A stretch of 64,000 nucleotides of DNA, taken from NCBI GenBank assembly GCA_013423385.1, contig BLZA01000010.1:372001-436000 (forward strand), read 5' to 3'. The translations under genes were made by a program, and so were the position numbers. Of the stretch, positions 59,780 through 64,000 are shown in pieces; the first letter of the stretch is position 1; each line of letters opens with the position of its first letter. A model generated the notes under the pieces. That model did not search any database and was not told where the DNA came from. It saw nothing but the letters and a program-made list of their open reading frames with translations. The DNA is from Naganishia liquefaciens. Its lineage: Eukaryota > Basidiomycota > Tremellomycetes > Filobasidiales > Filobasidiaceae.

Positions 59780-61403
59780 ATGAGCACATTGTCTCGAGTT
59801 CAGAAGACCGCTGGAACACTGATACACCGTGCTTCTACCTCATCACTCCTCGTTGTCCGCCCGCTCATGCTTGCGGCGGCTATTTCAGATGAGCTTGCTC
59901 GGAAACGCCGTCGCGCCGAAGCGTCTTCCGCCATTTCGCCGATACAGCAAACTGGATCTGCAGATCCATCGCTGTCTCGTTCGGAAACTGCAACTACGCT
60001 CGAAGAGGGCACTACGAGAACGGCAGTCGAGCGAACAAGACATCGTATGCGCCGCCATACGCCATATGGTCCCATCCCTATAAAGTTTGGTCAGACTCTT
60101 GGCGAACAGATCACGGAGATCCAGCGAGAGCACCATAAGGTTGCATCGCATGATTACTTTCTGACCGCGCTCGAGAATCGCGACAAGGTGGAAGGACCGA
60201 AAGAGCCTACGGGAATATGGGGATTTGACAAGGCAGATGTCGACCAGTTTCCAGTGCTTCGCAAGCGCAACTTCTTCTGTATACAGCATCACTCAGCGTA
60301 TGTCGCATTATGATACATGGAAAGTCTGTTTGGCGAATTGACAATGTTCACGCGCAGTACGGCAATGCACTATGACTTGCGGCTCCAGGTTGATGGAGGG
60401 ACCTTTTCATGGGCAGTCCCAAAAGGCTTTATGGGCTTGCATCGGTTGCGCGAGCCCAATCACCAGGCTATCCAGACTCCTGTACACCCAATCAGCTATA
60501 CGTTACACCAAGTGAGTGCCGCACGAATTATCAAGGTATTCAGATAGCTTGATGCGGTTTTCTGGCAAAGGGATCGGACGGGAAAGGTCGGCGGATTCCG
60601 GTGTCATAAAAAGCTAGATTTGGCTGACATTATGGTGACAGTATTCAAGAATAGAAGAGGCGGAACACGTAAGTCTTGCCAAATACCGTCCTTTAAATTC
60701 TTCTTCAGCATGTTTTTCCAGAACTGTGGGACGTCGGCGAGTACGTCATCGATGCGATGGAGAGTCGCGATGCCGGAAGTCCCGAGCCGTCCTCTCAAGA
60801 TGATCCGTAAGATCGCATCCGGCCATATCTACGGATTTCGCTGATCTTTGGCGGCCTTTATTCTAAGGACCGGCAAGCACGAGGAGGATAAGTTGCGACA
60901 TGCTATCTACGGAAGGAGATTCGAGCAGGATAGGAAAGGAGCGCGTCAACATAAGAAGCCAGCAATCCATATTACGCTGAAGTACGCTTTTGATCTTCCC
61001 GCGGGGAATCGCACTGATCTAATCGACTCGCAGAAACGGCAGGAAGGCACGTTGTGTAACCATAGATTATGTGGCTACTTGCAAGGCTGACTTGTGACTG
61101 GTGGCTTAGATGACCAACCACTCCTTTGTGATTCGCAAAATCAATGACGAGTACGACAGCCGGGGTCATACCAAAGCAAGTCAAGTATATCATCTCTTCA
61201 AGGCTTTCCTCTTACCGATGCTCTCACAGTCGCAATGGATGATACAGCTTCCTCATGGTGTCGGAGAGCATCAATATCCTCCTGATGCAGACAAGAGCAT
61301 CATCGACGGCCGAACGCTGACCGAAATTTGTGATGCCGACATCGTCAATTGGGTTCCCCAGCCAAAGGAGGTTGCATTGGCGGAAGAGCCTGATCTCGCT
61401 TGA
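59780..61403 (+). CDS. Stand-alone LigD-type 3'-phosphoesterase (PE) domain protein
   Basis: Homologue of the PE domain of bacterial DNA ligase D, a Mn-dependent enzyme that removes 3'-phosphates and ribonucleotides at damaged DNA ends. The core after splicing is FFCIQHHSATAMHYDLRLQV then DGGTFSWAVPKGFMGL, with the H-x5-H-x-D-x-R cluster that coordinates metal. Then HPISYTLHQGSDGK, GGTQLWDVGEYVIDAM, EEDKLRHAIYGRRFEQDRKG, KPAIHITLKNGRKARC, NHSFVIRKINDEYDSRGHTK and DGRTLTEICDADIVNWVP. The ~150-residue N-terminal extension begins with Arg/Ser-rich sequence free of acids for 36 residues, and also has the NLS-like ARKRRRAE. There is no ligase or primase domain nearby. About seven introns, joined by hand. 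Identity of the fold is firm; the biological role in fungi is open. Confidence 0.85.
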
Positions 61404-61705
61404 CAGACTGTAAGTGTTGCATTTTGAGTATGTGAGAGGGCTGGGATCCGATAGCAGGTCCATGTGAAGCGTTGGCTAGTCCTGCCATAATTCTCTACAC
61501 TAAGCGTGGAGCGAGCATGACAGCCATATTTATTTTCTCCGCCCTCTTTGTATTTTAGTATTTCGGAGTATCAAAGATTTGTGCAAATCATCAACAGTTC
61601 ATGCGCGACAATCTTGGACTCGGAAGAGACCAAGAATAACAGTACACGCCCCAGCCACTTTGTGCATGTCCTATCGTCGAACGCTGCTAGAGATCCATCC
61701 ATCGC
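61404..61705. other. Convergent intergenic
   Basis: 302 bases between the phosphoesterase gene and the P450 stop codon, AT-rich at 61545-61600. No gene seen. Confidence 0.5.
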
Positions 61706-64000
61706 TCAACGGGCATTCCAGGAAATAGGCCGAATGTAGGCTGCTTTCGGCTTTCTCGAGATGTACTCAAGATAGACGTCCGAGTCGTACTCAGCCGGAA
61801 TTGCATCTAGGAAAAAAGCCAAGTTGATCTTGGCTAACATCGTCTTCAATTCCAGCATCTATGTTAAGCAAGAGAAATGGTCAATGCCTTCCGTCCCCTT
61901 GCAACTGGAAACCATAACTTGCCGCCAATGACTTTCCAAAGCACCCTCGCTGTCCAGCTGAGAAAGGGGCGCTCTGCAAGCCTACTTGACTATCGAACTT
62001 TCCCTCGTCATCCAACCACCTTTCCGGCTTGAAGTCGGCCAATGTATTGCCTTCCCAATGTCGGTGAATATCGCTTTGAGAAGTCGGGACAGCTGCGATA
62101 TCTTCCAGGGGCATAGTTGCGATCAACGCCAACGGCAGATACAAAGTCGTGCCCTTCGGAATGGATTTGCCAAGCACGACGGTGTCCTTCAGAGCAATAC
62201 GTGATACTCCAGCGGCTGTTCCAGCGAGTCGAAGGATTTCGTGCGTGGTAGCCTCGAGGTCTACGTACACTTAGATCAGAACATCATACTTCAGGAAGGA
62301 TTTCCTACTCACATGGAACCCGGTCTGCTGCGATATCATCGAAGGTCATCTCTCTCTCGTGCAATCCCGCATCCATAAGTTCCTTCCTCAGCTTTTGCTG
62401 CACATGTGGCGAGCGCGAGAGTCTCTTCATGCCCCAAGCTAGGGTTCGAGCGGACGTTTCCATGCCCGCGACAGCGTATTGGAACACCTCTGAGGGCGGG
62501 ACAGGCCGTTAGACTAGAACGAATCTATGACTTCGGACTACTTTACTGACCATCACGGAGCGGAGCGTCAGACAGCTCGTCGGGCGTCCCATCTTTCAGC
62601 AGCGCCATATCGATAGCACAATCCGCCAGCTCCACCTTGTCATCTCCCCTCTGTGACGTTCGGGCTCGACCTTGCCGAATTTGTTCGTAAATAAAGTTAT
62701 GTACCAAGGTTCGGTTCTTGCGGAATGTTGGCTGAAACTCTTGGACAAAGGTCGATACACGAGGAAACGCCGAGAACAGGGGGAGGGTGTTGAGCAAATA
62801 TTCGGTGGCTTGAAACATCTCGTTCGGCTGAAAAGGAAAGTCCACTTCTTTTGCTGGAGCGGTCGACGGAGGCGTACTTTTGCGAAAGTCGTTGATGTAT
62901 TCTGAAAGGAGTTCGAAGCTTTTACCAAAGGCGATGTCGCCTACAAGGGAAGAACTTTCAAAGAGGGATGGATATTAATTCCCGCTGTGGCTTACTGATG
63001 GCATCCTGAGATCAGACCAGGAAGATCGAAACGATGAGCCACAACTGGTGTACGTGATATTTTACCATGCTCACCATGGCGAAATACTGTAGGTGGACAG
63101 AGTGAGCAAACTCGTACCATTACAGCATCTGTTCGACCTACCATTAGGTCATCGCTACTTTCGAAGAATTCATCCTCTTGCAGTTGCGCAGCTTTCATAT
63201 GCCACAATTTGATCAAATTGTTGGCTGCCTCGATGGCGCGTGGATGGAACATCTTGAGATTCTGTCGAATTTCGCCAATCAGACCGAGTCATGTTGTATG
63301 CCACCAGCGGTCTCACCTTCGATGTCATGGTAGGGCCGAGCGCTCGTCTGTGATGCTGAAGTGCAGGTACGCAGAAAGTAAGCACCTACTCTTCCACAGC
63401 TTCCTGTGGGATCTTCACCTTCCACATAGAGTCTATCCATGACCGCAATGACAGAGTCAGTGGGCCGCGCCCTCCTATCCCTTCTATGACACCTACCTGT
63501 CTTGAGAGAAATTTGGCCCAGAGGTAGGATGCCTCGAAATACGTTGATCTAGTTACTTTGCTGAGCCATAAGACTAAGTCATGTTGAGAAGAGTGCCTAC
63601 AGTCACACTGTCGAAAACGTCGAAAATGCAATCAGCTGACTGTGCATGTTAGATTTACAGACGACCTACTCTGCACGATCGAATTCGGCTGTCCGCTTGG
63701 TTAAGACTTGATGGATCTCTGGAGAAGGCCATCATCAAGGACTGTGTTTGGCGATACGCTAGATATGTTCAAACGAGCACTTACCTTCAACATCGGTCAC
63801 AATAACCTGTCTTGCACCATTGCCGAATCCAAACATCAATTGAGAAATACCCTCATACTCCTCATTCCTCCTCATCCCTGGCTTCTTGAGATCATCGAGC
63901 AATTCATCGGCAGTTCTCTTGCCATCCAACACACCCCATTCTGAACCCATCTGCGTGCCTCCATAGATGAACGCTTTTGTACACCCGTCAAACCACTGCG
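61706..64000 (-). CDS. Cytochrome P450, 5' end beyond the window
   Basis: Haem-thiolate monooxygenase; the substrate is not inferable. Seen from the C-terminus backward: the haem loop FSAGQRGCFGKSLA with the axial Cys; PERWLDDEG of the PERF-like motif; the K-helix ExxR in THEILRLAG; the I-helix oxygen-binding motif in FQYAVAGMETSARTLAWG; and, further upstream, KHRRALGPTMTSK (the C-helix WxxxR region) and NGARQVIVTDVEG. The last exon ends KPKAAYIRPISWNAR. The most upstream coding stretch (GCTKAFIYGGTQMGSEWG) remains open at the window edge, so the N-terminal anchor lies outside. About ten short introns. The ER location is from the family. Confidence 0.9.

Noticed and set aside
1-64000. Mobile or virus-like elements
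   Set aside because: I found no reverse transcriptase, integrase, transposase or capsid-like frames and no long terminal repeats on either strand.

Overview
The window is nuclear DNA of a fungus, most likely a basidiomycete yeast of the Tremellomycetes type. Reasons: almost every gene is split by many short GT-AG introns (about 50-60 nt); the genes are typically fungal (chitin synthase, Kre9/Knh-like GPI protein, SGNH esterase of the capsule-associated kind, NAD formate dehydrogenase); and the two genes likely to be highly expressed (alpha-tubulin, hexose transporter) use CGA for most arginines. The placement below phylum is inference.

Layout. 0-5 kb: a GPI-anchored Kre9-like wall protein and a secreted amidase-signature enzyme (both -). 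5.6-14.5 kb: UFD2 (-), then divergent HEM14 and an SGNH/GDSL-type esterase (+). 14.5-17.5 kb is gene-poor, with at most one small membrane protein. 17.5-23.6 kb: a calcium-regulated mitochondrial carrier (-) and a RING-H2 ubiquitin ligase (+). 23.6-27.8 kb: a 2.4-kb promoter region and a hexose transporter. 28.4-33.2 kb: U2AF small subunit (-), the mRNA export helicase DBP5 (+), and a LETM1-like mitochondrial protein (-). 33.7-39.6 kb: formate dehydrogenase (-), a Gfo/Idh/MocA dehydrogenase (-), a DUF1295 membrane protein (+). 39.8-46.3 kb: AP-1 sigma (-), an IME4/METTL3 m6A methyltransferase (+), NHP2 (-), alpha-tubulin (+). 46.8-51.5 kb: a DUF962 protein, a Nudix NADH diphosphatase and a DUF4870-like membrane protein (all +). 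51.8-57.5 kb: an unrecognised His-rich single-pass membrane protein (-) divergent from a chitin synthase (+). 57.6-64 kb: TFIIIA (-), a stand-alone LigD-type 3'-phosphoesterase-domain protein (+), and a cytochrome P450 running off the window end (-).

The genes do not form one pathway. This is a normal euchromatic arm with many head-to-head pairs sharing short promoters (UFD2/HEM14, U2AF1/DBP5, TFIIIA/phosphoesterase, His-rich protein/CHS). I saw no transposon, retroelement, rRNA, convincing tRNA or CRISPR-like array. The most notable items are the stand-alone LigD-type phosphoesterase, the His-rich membrane protein with two LPxY motifs in its tail, the IME4 gene with a GC-AG intron inside its catalytic region, the strong CGA bias, a NADH diphosphatase with a presequence-like N-terminus plus a PTS1-like end, and the CAGCTG-rich promoter of the sugar transporter. 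Exon joins were worked out by hand from splice sites and protein conservation; 5' ends are the least certain.
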